DNA of 64,000 nt. Origin: Polytrichum commune (Eukaryota; Streptophyta; Polytrichopsida; Polytrichales; Polytrichaceae). The DNA lies in contig OX485809.1 in assembly GCA_950295325.1 (NCBI GenBank), positions 744,001 to 808,000 of the forward strand, given 5' to 3'. This document shows, one piece after another, positions 33,817 through 45,900 of this stretch (position 1 is its first letter; every line of letters begins with the position of its first letter). The notes under the pieces were generated by a model. That model did not search any database. It had not been told where the DNA came from and saw only the letters and a program-made list of their open reading frames with translations. Made by a program: the position numbers and the translations under genes.

Positions 33817-36800
33817 ACAGGAAAAGCTGCAAGAGGGTTTTGTATGCAATCGTTGTATGTATATCTGATAAAGGCAGTGTTTTGTGTATGAATTATTGCA
33901 GGATTATTTGACCCTGCCATGCCACCAGAATACATTGGTAAGGAGATCATGAAGTGTTTAGATCTTGCCAAAGATGGAGTCCACGCCTTGTTATTGGTTC
34001 TGTCAGTACGCAACCGGTTTACTGCTGAGGAAGTCGCGGCTGTTGAGAGTCTGCAAACAATATTTGGAGACAAAGTGGTCAATTACATGATTGTGGTTTT
34101 CACTGGCGGTGATGAGCTCGAGGAAAATGAGGAAACACTTCAACAATATCTTGATAGTGGGGCTCCTCCATACCTCAAGGTGATATGACTTTCCATTTGA
34201 TACAATTCCTTTTACCATTAGAATATGTTGTCCAGCTTGAAGTTTCAATATTACAGCTAAGTATGTAGCTCTTGACATGCTTTTTCCAGGCAACATACTT
34301 GCTTCTATACATTTTTATTAACGTAAACATCTTGGTGTAGGTTGTTGAAGGGATGTGTATTTGCTTGACTGAAATGGCACAAGTTGCATGCAACTATCAT
34401 GAATGGTAGTGTGAAGTTTGCCGTGTACTTGACATGCAAAATTTAATCCTGTTTTGTCCTTTTGTTTTTTGAAAATTTATTTATTTTAAAAATAAAATTC
34501 CCGTGCTTAGATGGGTGCTTTTCCATTGAACTGGTTCTGAGGTACTACTAAAACTTGATTCTATGTTTATACAAGTTCCAATTTCTTTGTTGATTCATTC
34601 CACATCGACTTTGAAGCAATGGGCATATGTTTGCTTGTTTGTTAAGCAAAAAAGCAAATGCTAAATGTTTTGGAGACTATGGCTCTATGGTGGTGGATGG
34701 CAGGAATTTCTAAAGAAGTGTGGGAATAGGAAGATTGTTTTCGACAACAAAAGTAAGGACAAAGTGAAGAAGGAAAGTCAAGTGGAAAACTTACTTCAAA
34801 TTATCGATAACATGCTCTTGGCGAATGGTGGGAGTCCATATGCTAACGAGCTTTTCAAGGAAGCTCAGGTTTTTGCTCCATCTTGTCAACTCACCTTCTT
34901 TAAATTAGGTCTGCATTGGGTTTTAAGGGTCAACTGTTCATTGTCATGAGTCCGGAAGGATCTCATTCTCAGTTCTTTTCGTGTTTTGAAGCAAGTGCAC
35001 CTATTCCCGCCACTTTGGTGGGTTTGAGTGATCTGATTTATATGCCGATTATCTTGTTGGATTAGCCTTTCAAAGTTGATCCGGACACCATGCAGCTCAA
35101 TTTGAATAATATCTCAATTTCGTAAAGAATTTATAAGTGAATATATTCCAATACCTATTGTGTTCAAAGAGGGCATCCATTTGTGCTACCCGTCCTGGTC
35201 ATGCTCCACCTTTTGCGTGGGATAACGTGCTCCTTGAATAACCCATTATGATCTTGCCTAACTCCTCATGATTGTGAGGTTGTGGGATCACAAGTGACAT
35301 GTCAAACTTGCTTACAATGCCTTTTGTATAGCTCATTGAAGTGTAAAATTAGTAAATCTGTGGTCTTACCTACCTTGGAGCCTCCACTCACTTGTTCATG
35401 TTACAGTGTGCTACACTGTGGACTTCCTGTGTATGGACATAGGTTATCTTATGCCTCCAGTTGGTTTTATTTTTGGGGGACCATGTAACACTTGTTTTGT
35501 GTCCATATACCCTTAATTTTAGGTGTCCATAAATGGTCACTAAGTAAGACTGAAATAGGTGCACCTCCCTTATGCTTTCTTACGAGGTGGTGTTTGGAGG
35601 TCTTCCTGTCTTGATGTTCAGGGGGTAATTGTTAAAACCAATTCTTGCGAGATTTTAGTAGCATCTTGTGTATATCTACTTACTTGAATCTACTTATGGT
35701 TTTACAGGATCTTGCATTTAAGTCAGAGCAAGAGAAGGCTAAGCTAGTTGCACGTGGAGGGCGTGGTCATGAGCTGCAGGAGATTAAACGAGAATTGGAA
35801 CTTGCTTACAAAGAGCAATTCAAACAACTTACAGCCATGGTAAGATTCATATTCTAACTAATCATCTGGTGGTAGTCAAGTACTTCATACAATAAAAGTA
35901 GTAAAATCGGTATTTTTGTACCCCGACGTGAATGGAGCCTGTTCTTCCGTGTAACATTCTAATTAACCATTTGATAGTTAAGGCCAAAAGGTTTTGCCTT
36001 GGTAGCGTTTGGATCAGCAGATATTGGATCTAAAGTATAGTCTGTCTCATGGGACACGCCATTCTAAATCCCAGCTAGGCCTATGTCAAGTTATCTTAGC
36101 CCAGTGATCCTGGTATGACAACCTAGAAAGCCACTTTCTTCTAGCCCAACCCCATGCTTATGAAGAAAGTTCCATCTATATAGAAACAACTTCTATAGAA
36201 TGAGCCATCTATGGAAACGGCAGGGGGTTGGGTTTATATCAAACACCAGACTCAGGGCCAGAAACCCTTCAAGCCGCGAGTAGAAGTAAAAGCACTCTCA
36301 TCATGTGTTTAATTACAAGGGTCTGAAATGGGAGAGGCAACCAGTCCAGCATAGGCCCAAGGATTTGTGGTGTCTATGTAAACTCATCCATTAAGAAGGT
36401 GAAAATACATAGAACAGTTTTATATAGCCTGGAAGTTGCTGTTTTTAGATGACTTGACTCCAGGAATTGCATTAGAGACCCCGAATTAGTCTAAGGGAGG
36501 CAAACCTTAAATGGTTACTTTTTTTACTAGCCCACGTCTCCTAGAATATGAATCATGCAATTAGTATGAGATGGTTTTGCATATCCAAATTGAGGCCATA
36601 GCCACTTTCCTCATAATTTTTGGAGCTCATATGAATATCTTATTCATCAGCAATGTGAAATTTCTTGTGCTCTTTAAATGGTCATATAGGGTCCCCCCAA
36701 TTATGTTCACTATGAAGTCTAGAATGGTTATTAAGTTTGGAGCACGTAGTTCAATCTCTTTCAAACGTATGTTGCTTTGGTATTTGTTCTTGGAGGCACA

Positions 36801-37708
36801 CCTAAGCACATGCCACTTAAAATATAGGTGTCTTAATAAGAAGAGTAACCGAATAAGGGTTTGTCTACCTTAGTGAACTGTAATTGGAATGAATCGGTTA
36901 TCAACCTGCAGGGGGGCTTCCTTTTACTAGAGCCCCTTTATTAATTATCGATGGATGAGTTTACATAGACACCAATGAACCCCAGATCCCAGAATACTGT
37001 TAACTCCTCTCTTTGACCCTGTATTACAAAACCTAGTATTAACAACACTAAATATGATATTTAGTGTCACCAATTCTACTTATCTTGCTCAATACTAATT
37101 GTAAACTGTGGTGTAGTGCCATCAACACTAAATGTTAACCCAACATTAGTTGTCATTCCTCGTAAACTTTTTGGGGTATAATAGATTTACAGTGTTGCAA
37201 TTACTGTCACTTACCAAGTGATTTTCCATCTAAATTTCAATCGTCCATGACAATATTTCATCACAAGTTGTTGACGAGAGAAGATAGGGTTTTGGCCAAT
37301 GGAAGAACTCTCCCATCATCCATGACAATATTTGTTCACTTATTCATAAGAATTGTCATCCAAAAAGTCACCATAGTGACATAAAATACCATATGACACT
37401 GAACATCATATTTAGTGTACTGTCTTTGACCCTGTATATGAGCTTTTGTGGATAACCTCTTCATGTTTTTGGAATGCTAGGTTGAGGACAAGATCCGATT
37501 AAATGCAGAAAGGCTAGAGGAACGCTTGGCCATTGAGCAGAGTGCTCGTGAAGCGGCAGAGCAACGAGCCCGACAGGAGAAGATGCTAGCAGATGCCAAC
37601 ATTCAGTCCCTTCGTGAAGAGCTGGAGAGGGCGAACCGGGAGAGAGAGGAGTTCAAGCAGAAGATTGACAGAGAGTTGAAAAATAATAAGCAATGTTACA
37701 TATTGTAG
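30759..37708 (+). CDS. AIG1: AIG1/IAN (GIMAP-family) GTPase with CAAX box
   Basis: Five exons with GT-AG introns: 30759-30999, 33902-34179, 34704-34868, 35708-35839, 37481-37708; 1044 nt, 347 aa. G1 P-loop GRTGNGKS at 29-36; G3 DTPG at 78-81, split by intron 1; the GIMAP conserved box follows (LLLVLSVRNRFT); G4-type TGGD at 148-151; G5 region CGNRKIVFDNK from 179. Residues 229-340 are a highly charged coiled coil (EQEKAKL, EERLAIEQ). The C-terminus CYIL (344-347) fits a CAAX box; the final Leu predicts geranylgeranylation and membrane attachment. Plant AIG1/IAN proteins bind GTP and are linked to pathogen and heat responses. The length fits the plant family. Intron 1 is large and holds decayed exon 1 copies; intron 4 holds two MITEs. 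Confidence 0.92.
31078..32885 (+). repeat. Decayed tandem duplication within intron 1 of AIG1/IAN
   Basis: Modules starting GTTCCGAGTCTC recur at about 31088, 31378, 31787 and 32057 (the last reads GAGCCTC). Each is followed by GATGTCTGCTGTTATCAG and ATCAGACTTATCTTTC-type segments. Copies of the 3' part of coding exon 1 lie at about 31612-31682 (GATGGCCGCTGCCTCCGTGT) and, more decayed, at 32337-32390. A later pair of CCAACCTGTTAGGCACAAGC modules is at ~32478 and ~32855. A T25 run lies at 31702-31726. Confidence 0.8.
33010..33730 (+). repeat. Two-copy direct repeat in intron 1 of AIG1/IAN
   Basis: The module at ~33045-33330 is repeated at ~33437-33720. Shared landmarks are GGAATAGTG, GGGTGACCTT, AACACTTGA, ATATTTTCAACCA, CCATGTGGGAACC and GAAAGGAGGCAGTAGTCTT. 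Spacing is about 390 bp and the copies are moderately diverged. Confidence 0.8.
33758..33812 (+). repeat. (TC)n microsatellite
   Basis: About 27 uninterrupted TC dinucleotides in intron 1, 90 bases upstream of the exon 2 acceptor. On the transcript it is a long pyrimidine tract. Confidence 0.95.
36491..36873 (-). mobile_element. MITE family A, copy 5, in AIG1/IAN intron 4
   Basis: A 383-bp near-complete element. Left CTAAGGGAGGCAAACCTTAA, then ATGGTTACT; right AGTAACCGAATAAGGG, then TTTGTCTACCTTAG. The ~30-bp ends are imperfect inverted repeats. It lies within intron 4 (35840-37480). Confidence 0.75.
37045..37419. mobile_element. MITE family D, copy 1, in AIG1/IAN intron 4
   Basis: About 375 bp. 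The left end ACACTAAATATGATATTTAG (itself palindromic) is mirrored at the right by GAACATCATATTTAGTGT. Same family as 59031-59409, with the shared interior ACAATATTTCATCAC. A wider segment, 37025-37423, is flanked by a perfect 14-bp direct repeat CTTTGACCCTGTAT. Confidence 0.75.
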
Positions 37709-38057
37709 TAGGTTTGTTGCTTGAAATTCAAGCTTAGCAGGTTCATGCAATAAGGAGGCCGATGTTGTTCTACCCACCGGTTTGGTTCTTATCACCACAT
37801 CACAACACAACATATCATCACCATCATCATGTAGTTGTACATATTTTGTCACGCTTTTCACTTAAATATACTTTCTTGATAGGTTGCTTCCTGTTTGAAG
37901 AAGAACCATCATCTTCCTTGATTGCAGTCTTTTACTCTCTCTTTTATATCATTAATTGTAAGTACGGAGATGATGCCCTGGTAGCTATAAGGACATGTTT
38001 TATTTTTATTGCATCTGCTCCAATGGTCTTTAAAGTCACTTGGACCCAATCCACATG

Positions 38058-38063
38058 AATAAA
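38058..38063 (+). terminator. Candidate polyadenylation signal of AIG1/IAN
   Basis: AATAAA about 350 bases after the stop codon, in a T-rich context. Plant signals are loose, so other sites may be used. Confidence 0.35.
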
Positions 38064-40029
38064 GAAACATCTTGAATTTTGACATTTCGCCTATCCCTCA
38101 ATGACGTTAATAAAACAATCCCTCATTTTTGCTATCTCCTCACATGCTCAAAACTTTATTTGGAATTTTTGTTTTTAATAGTTATAAATGAATTCAGGGA
38201 AACTGGCAACTACGATAGAGTTATTCATAAAGTAACCTTGTGTTTGAAGGGAATCTTGAAGGTTTTAGGGTGTGTATGTGTCAAAGTAAAGACACTTCGG
38301 CTCACATGGGGCACATGGAGGAGGGTGGTGTCTATTCACAGGGTTGCACAAACACAAGATTCAGTCGAAACTCAAAAAATCCTTCTTCTTCAATGAACAT
38401 CCCGTTTTGCAGAAGAAAGGATTGAAATCACGATTTCATAGAGGACACCAAAATTTGGATTTGATGCATATTCCCTCAAAAGTCACGATTTGAAATCCTC
38501 CCTTTCACCACTTTATGGATACCTTAAATATCATATGTAAAAACCAAATGGTTTTGTTGCTACATGACAAGTCACAAAGCCAACTACAATAAATAGTCCC
38601 ATTACTGTGTGTGGAAAAGTAAAATGTCAAAATCATTTCTTCGCAAGGTGGAAATATGTGGTCTTCCCTTAAGTCTTCCTTGATACGATGTTGCATGTTC
38701 AATACTTTCTTGTGGTCAGCCAGATGCCATTTCTAACCCAAATTTCGGTGTTGAATGTGAGATTCTCTTGTTCGTTTTTCACAAAGAGAAACAAAATCTC
38801 TAATTGGTAGTTGCATCATTTAGCCATGTGAACCACCGGGATGTATTGCCACTTGCAGGTGAACTTTCCCCTATCATGAGGCCTATGCCATTTGTCACAA
38901 TTTTGGCCAACAAGTTGATGATTAGTGTAACCACATGACACTTGACTTTAACATGCGCAATACCTAATATCTTGGAACTATTATATTTTATAATATTATG
39001 AGGCCCATAAGTAGGTTACATAACGATCAACAATGCAATTGCATGATAGAATTGGCACTAGTGTGCTCAATATAATTTTCCTCTTGCATGCTAATATGTA
39101 AAACTACAATCTCAAGAAGATAGTCCAATATCCTATGCTAGACTTCATACTCTCACATATATGGACAAATAGTGGCATGTTGACAATTAGAAGATGTTGT
39201 TGATGTGTTGACTTTAAAATGGTATGTCTGGACAAAGATATTAAGTCATATTTATTTGTCTTCCCTCTAACTTGTTGAACCAGTTGTCATGGGAGCAAGG
39301 CTCTAAAAACTGCTACCCATGGTTATCAATATTTGGGAACCAATTACTAGATGTAATGAGGGGTTGGTTTTCCCCACAAGGCTCAACAAGGATTGACCCC
39401 ACATTACAACCAGTGATTGACCTTCAAACATTAATCACCTAATCCATGATATTTCAAGGAGGCTCATGAGCAATCTAGTGTAGCCCTTCTCAAACAATGT
39501 ATGTGATACTAAATACCATAAGACAATGTACTCTGATGATATGTTTATAAATGAACCCGGTGGTTGGCGGCTATTTCATTCTTGTCTTATTGTGCATTAC
39601 TAGGTTTGGTATGTTTTGTTTTACTCAACAAAACACCTTGGTGGCATGGGAGAGTTTGGGTACAAGGATTGAGAGAATTATCATATACAAGTGTACCTCT
39701 CATCCATCCAACATAAAACAACTTGACCCCCTATAAATTTGTTTCCGTTTCATCTCAAATGACATCAAGTAGACTAATTTGGGGTCTTTAAAGCTAATTA
39801 TGATGTCACATCAACTAAAAAAAGTAACCTCTGGACTTCATACTATTCCAGGGCTTTGATGTTGGATGAATGAGAAGTACGCTTGTAAACAATAATTCCC
39901 TCTCTCCAGGTACAAGTTATAAATGAATTGAGTTTCAATAAGGACCCATTTGCAAGAGCTAATAAGTAACTATTCCCATGCTCAAAACAGAATTGCATGG
40001 TCCCTCAAATCTAGCTATCCACTAGATAG
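38064..40029. other. Non-genic stretch with MITE family E remnants
   Basis: No gene is recognised. Interior family E sequence appears near 38870-39060 (CATGAGGCCTATGCC, GTGTAACCACATGACAC), and ACTAAATACCATAAGACAAT, a family end, is at ~39510. A SINE-head-like GGTGGTTGGCGG lies at ~39560. The element boundaries are not resolved. Confidence 0.4.
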
Positions 40030-40104
40030 ATGTAACTTGGGGCCACTTCGCACACAAGCCAAGAGCCGCGACCATGAAATCGTGAGAGCCCAAAAGAAAG
40101 TGTC
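40030..40104. repeat. MITE family B, single-end fragment
   Basis: GGGGCCACTTCGCACACAAG, then GCCAAGAGCCGCGACCATGA and GAGAGCCCAAAAGAAAGTGT, is the right terminus of family B elements in reverse orientation. The other end is absent. Confidence 0.7.
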
Positions 40105-40299
40105 CTCTTGGCCAACGGAGGAGTCCGATTCATCCTTTTCCCCATGAAGCAAAAGTCCTTGGAAATCTGACACTTCTTGCGAATGTCTCGAACAATGTCT
40201 TCTAGGATTGTGACATGAATCTCCTCTGGCCCCAACGGGGTTTCCAGAAAGGAAGATGCAGTGTGAGTTGAAGCTACACCAACGAGTTGATTAGAAGGT

Positions 40300-40726
40300 C
40301 TAAGGTAGAAATACCATAAGCAGTTAACCACCCTCTAGCCGTGCACTAGACCACCGTCATAATAGTGAAATGCCATTTCTGCAACGGATGATGGCTCAGC
40401 GACAACTTCAATGCGTGCACACTTAGTGTAGCCAATGGGAGTCAAGTGTTAATGTACTCATGAGGTAACCGATTTAGGCGATGTTCTATATGGAAATGCG
40501 GATTACCGTGTTCGGTGTAGGGAGAATCTAGTGAACGAGTAGGGAGTTTGACAACTCTCCACTCTGAAAAATTGTAGCATTTTCTGTACATGGCAAAAAG
40601 ATATGAAACAACTTGCATTCTTCATGAATCCTTCTCGTCTATCTTGGAAAATCATCTCATGACTGTCAGACCAGATGTTCAATGCGAATCACCTTATTTT
40701 CACGGGTTATGGTATTTCTACCTTAG
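40300..40726. mobile_element. Possible MITE with perfect 20-bp TIRs
   Basis: CTAAGGTAGAAATACCATAA at 40300-40319 and its exact complement at 40707-40726 enclose 387 bp. The first 8 bases match the start of family A, but the interior does not match any family A copy seen here. It is non-coding in all frames. Confidence 0.65.
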
Positions 40727-41225
40727 TTGGTGGGAGTGTAGGAAAAATGAAACTTGAAGGAGCACCCTATGCCCAAGTTGCCATCACTGTATGTAATATA
40801 ACAAACATTCATGGCGCAATGACCTAGGTCGTGGGTACATAAACAACTTCATGCGAAGCAACTATCCAACAACCTTGACACAGTCTAGCCAAACTAAGAA
40901 TGTGCGAGGCAGAACACCAGACACTCACAGTGAAACACAAAGATGTAAAGTCAAATTGTAAGCCATACAATTTGTGTGAACCTTCTTGTGCGAAGAAACT
41001 AAGTGTTGGGAGGAACCGTTCATAGAAATCGCAAAACACCCTCCACTCCACTCTCTCCACTCTCTCCACTCTAACCAAATGAGCTATTCCATCTTCTTTG
41101 GAGCCACATCAACATACCACGTAAGCGATGATGGAAGCTCCAACTGCATCTGTTGGGAGTCTACCAGAAGATCGTCCAATGATCACCAAAACTTGACTTG
41201 TCCCTTGTGGAAGAAGTGAAGTCCA

Positions 41226-41452
41226 GTGATCGGGGAGATGTTTGTGTACAATCGGTTGAGATCCTAGTGTTTGCAAGTCCAACCGCTACCATTGTTGATG
41301 ACATCCTTCGGTTTTCCTTTATTAAATTGGGGTATATTCTATGAATTCCTCTAATGTGATCGGTAATTTGTCTGCAGTCTTGAACTTCAACCGGTTATTT
41401 CTCAAACTCAACCGGTTCATCTGTAACTAACTGCCGGTTCTCCCCAATCATA
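41226..41452 (+). repeat. Family H repeat, uninterrupted copy
   Basis: About 227 bp. GTGATCGGGGAGATG at the left and GGTTCTCCCCAATCAT at the right form short inverted ends. It holds repeated AACCGGTT boxes and is the empty-site paralogue of the split copy at 21850-22660. Confidence 0.75.
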
Positions 41453-41649
41453 GGTGAAGTCATCAAAATGCCAATTCATAGGTTCACCGATTATCATTTG
41501 AAATTTTGTTGTTGTGCACTTGGTTACCAATCAAAAGGTGCGCCAAAGGAGGGGTCACCAACCTCCTACTTTGGTTTTAAAAAAGAGAAGGCGAGGAGCT
41601 GTTCCAACTTCCTCGGAGCCTCACCATATTGATTATCAAAAGCTCCCCT

Positions 41650-41720
41650 GCGTCTGCCGGGAGTCGAACCCGGGTCTATTGCTTGGAAGGCAATTATCCT
41701 AACCGTTGGACTACAGACGC
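41650..41720 (-). tRNA. tRNA-Gly(UCC): tRNA-Gly (anticodon UCC)
   Basis: Read on the minus strand. The acceptor arms GCGTCTG and CAGACGC pair over 7 bp; the anticodon arm is ATTGC-CTTCCAA-GCAAT with anticodon TCC; the T arm is CCGGG-TTCGACT-CCCGG. Internal promoters are the A-box TAGTCCAACGG and B-box GGTTCGACTCC. A TTTT pol III terminator follows within about 10 bases (AAAA at 41638-41641 on the plus strand). There is no intron and no encoded CCA. It is a nuclear-type gene, and the clean stems indicate it is functional. Confidence 0.95.
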
Positions 41721-42919
41721 ATTGTCTTCAGGGATGTTGTGCCACGTGTTTGCCTCTTGGTTTTCTATTTTGTTCTTCCATGGATTCATTTCTTATCAGA
41801 ACATACTCGGCGGATATCTGTAAGGCAATGCAGTTCTGTTTTCAGCATGAGAGTCAACACCTATCAGCTCTTGCGAAATGGGTCCTTGTTTGGAAACTTG
41901 ATTCATCAGAACTTTTACCCATCTGCTCTGCCACCAAGATTTAGTAAATGGAACAAGAAATAGCAAGAGATGAGCGTCATGGCCAAAGTGAAGTACCCCC
42001 TGACCTTGTGGCTCAACTGCCAGCTTCTCACTGCACTAGCTTAGTGCAACGGTGATGTGCTCTTTGAAGAAGCTGATATCCTCTTTTGAGATATTTGCAC
42101 ACAACTATCAAGCATCTTTTGGAAGTGTTTTCTCAAGCATGTGAGCGTCACAGTGACCAACCTACTTTGTGATCCCCCTCCCATCTTCAAGCATCTCATT
42201 GTTTTGGTGACTTACCAACTTGGGAGCCACTTTCCCAATTTAATACAGGCAACTATCTACAGGCCAGTTTCAAGTTCATCAGCAAGTGGTGATTCGTCCC
42301 CCATAGTTTACATGGCCAAATGACGTGATAACTAAAAGAAATAATTGTTTTTCTCTGCTTGTAAGGTCTCCCAATCTCATTGCAACATGTCTTTGATATT
42401 TCTGTTATTTAGGCCTGCTTGCCTTACAACTTTCTTCTTCTGCAGCCTTGTTGTTTCCCACCAGATTACACTGAAGTGGACATATAAGGTACTACATATA
42501 CAGCTATTTGTGTTTTATCCCTGTACTAACACAACTTGATTAGGTTTTGACAAACAACTGGACCACTAGTTCCTCCCAGTAGAATTCTGTTCTATCCTAG
42601 TTTTGTAAATTGGTGGATCTCGAATTTCGAAAGAAGAAATGAGTGGAAATAAGGAGATTGATGAGAAAACACTCAATCACTGACAAGTCTAAACCACCCA
42701 TGAATTGCAGCCGTCCTTAATCAAGAAAAAAATTGATGTGAGAAGGGAAGCATGAAGGAGAGACAGAAAATCACAACAAACCTAAAAACAACCGATGAAA
42801 AAGCCATGAGTTCAACCCCATGTGTTAGATAAAATTCTCGTTTAACTCCGACAAGCATTTAGCAGGAGACTATATACAACTCACACATGCTGTGGAGACT
42901 GCAGCCCCAAAGAGGTTTG
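41721..42919. other. Interval between tRNA and ethylene receptor
   Basis: The part adjoining 42919 is the 3' UTR of the receptor on the minus strand; its end is not placed. No other gene is supported. Frames up to 85 codons at 41706-41963 overlap the tRNA and have no family signature. Confidence 0.4.
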
Positions 42920-45900
42920 CTATCTAAGGAGTCCATTGAGGTGACCACGAGAATTGCTCTTTGGGGCCTGCATGAGCTTGCACAGCACTGTGCTCATCTC
43001 TCCTAGAGATATGGGCTTCAACACAACACCATCCATACCAATCTGCAGGCATTTCTCCCGAGTACTTTTATCGGTGTTGGCTGTCAAGGCTACTATCAAA
43101 GGCCGATCCTCAGGTCGGAACTTTTTCCTGATACGGATGGCCACATCATAGCCATCCATCTCTGGCATGCACAAATCCAGCAGAAGGACCTGAAACCCAC
43201 TACCCGGTTGAGACAGAGCTGCCAGGCACTGCTGTCCTGATTCCACCACAGTGGTACTACAACCTAACCTATCTAGCAACCTTCTGGTCACTATGCGATT
43301 CACACTGTTGTCATCTGTAACTAATACCTTTAGACCCTTCAAATCTGCTTTGTTTAAATTATCTTCTCCTGAAGGCCTTTCCCTTTCATTTGCTGAAGCA
43401 GACTGTAGCTGTAACCTTACAATGAAGGTCACCACAGAGCCTCTGCCAAGACCGTCACTTTCAATCCAGATATGACCATTCATTAACTGCATCAAAATTG
43501 AAACAACAAGAGTTAGAGAAAGACCAAAGAGCACCAAAACATTTACTGCTCGAAAGACCAGAAACTCTGTATAAAAGTGCAGGCAACAAATTCACACTGT
43601 AATTCCTTGTGGAACAAACATAAAAGTAGTACGGAGGCAGATGGCACACCTGAACAAACTTCTTGCAGATCGCCAACCCTAATCCAGTGCCCCCATATTG
43701 CCGTGTGGTTGTGCTATCAGCTTGGACAAACTTGTGAAACAGCCGGGGAATATCATTCTCCTTCACTCCCAGGCCTGTATCCTTCACAGTGATACGAATG
43801 TACACAAAACCCTCAGTAGGGGTTGGATGCCAGAGAGGGTTCCTGGGGTCTCGCCTTACATTTCCGTCATACTTCTCCAAGCTGACAACCACAGATACAT
43901 AGCCCTGCCTAGTGAACTTCACCGCATTTCCGATTATATTCAGAGTGGTCTGTAAAAGACGTTTCTCATCTCCTATCACGTATAAAGGCACATCACCAGC
44001 AATATCGAAAAAGAATTCGAGGCCTTTTCCCCTTGCCATTGGTTTTGCAAGATTATCAGCTTCTCTGAGTACTGTAGGCAGATCAAAAGGACGCATTTCC
44101 AGATGCAAGCTACCATCTTCCAAACGTGAGAAGTCGAGAACATCATTGATCAAAGTGGAGAGAAGACTGCTACTTTTCACAACAGTATCCACCATAGACC
44201 TCTGGTCTTGAGAGAGATGCCCCTCTTGTAGAAGTGAAGACAGGGCAATGATAGCGTGCATAGGAGTTCTCATTTCATGGTTCATAACCGCGAGAAAGTC
44301 ATTACGGGCTCGGATTGCTGTCTCTGCATCCTGTCGTGCCCTTTGTAGGGAAGTGTTTTGTTCCACCAATTTGTCTCTTGTACGTTGAGAGTCTTCTAGT
44401 ACTGCTGCATGGGAGAGGGCTACAGCAACCTACATAAACCACGAGACCTATACTTCAGCACAAACAAATTGAGTGGTTTCTGTCCCTAAGAGATAAGTGA
44501 CTTTGTAATACTCACTTTGCAACTTCCTCGTATTAAGGAACCTGAGAGACAACACTCATCTTGAAAGATTACGCTGACTTGACCAACTAACAAGTATCAC
44601 CCTAAAACCTACCATGTCCACAGGTTAGGATTTGCACATGTCACCCACAAGAAATTTATTCAGTATCTATTGGAAGTAGTCATTTACCTCCTGCAAGCAC
44701 ACACTAGTTTACTATAATTTAAGGTATATTTTTCTATTTTTCCACACTTACTAATTGAACGGATCAGTGTGCTTTCTACAGAATACAAGCTAGTTAAGAG
44801 CCTTGTTGGCTGACAAGAAAACACATCACCGACAAGAATGCCAAAGGTTTACCTGGTCTGCCACAACTTCCACCATTTCAATCTCATTGGGTGTCCACAC
44901 TCGGCCACTTTCACCAGGTAGCACCAAGACCAAGATGGCATATGAAGCACTCACAACTTCTGGAGTACCCCCTTTGAAGTATGAAACATGAAGAAGTGGC
45001 AAACGTACTGCTGCCATTGGCCCTGCCACTACACGATGATTACTAGCCTTCCCAAGTGCAGAAGTAGGGGGTATCACAATCGCTTCACTAGTTTGGATTA
45101 TCGTCTGCACAGTATTGTCAGAGGCAGAAACAGTGACTGGAACCTGCAAAACAAACAATAATACTGTTTCTTAGACCCAAAAGCTGCACAGATGACAAAA
45201 GCACATTCAAAATTGATGCTCCTAGTTTCCATTCTTGTCCATGCATCTTTAAAAATACTCATTCCATAAAAGTAACAAATTAAACTACATAAAATCTCTA
45301 CAGAAGCTTGTAAGAGCTAGTGGCACGAAAATGTACACATTGCTCATACTTACTATGCAAAATGAAGGCCAGTGACAAAATTTAAATGTAATTACAAACA
45401 ACATATATCAGAACTTGTAGCGGATAACAATTTCAATAAATCGTTACGTATGCAGCAGCTGAAGTCCTCTCCCTACACCACCAATAAATGTACCAAGGAA
45501 ATGACCTTACATCTTAGGAGACTGAAAAACCAAAGACAAACCTGAAGAATTCGTCTGTCCAGCTCATGTGTGAGTTCTAGTGCATCGCCCTCGGAATTAG
45601 GCATCCAGATTGTGCAATTTTCTAAGTGTAAAGTTTTAGCCAATTCCACAAGTGTTGTGTTCAAAATAGTGTGGCGATCAAGGGTGCTTCGAATCTCATT
45701 TGTCAGCATTCGAACATGCCGCCCTGCCTCCTCTTGATCCTTAATGATACCCATCTCCCTGTCCAGCTCTGCAGCCTTGTGCTTCAAGAACAGCTCCCTC
45801 ACCTTGATCAAAGAATCAGACAGTTAACACATGGGGTCTCATACATTTCACGACCTTAAAAGGCCTATCTCCTTGAGCACATTAGATAGTATATCCACCT

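Noticed and set aside
33735-34082. 115-codon minus-strand ORF
   Set aside because: Its C-terminal part is an Arg-Glu repeat produced by the (TC)n tract and the rest is antisense to AIG1/IAN exon 2.
40011-40331. 106-codon minus-strand ORF
   Set aside because: It overlaps a family B fragment and the end of a TIR element, with no recognisable domain. A transposase remnant was considered but no motif supports it.
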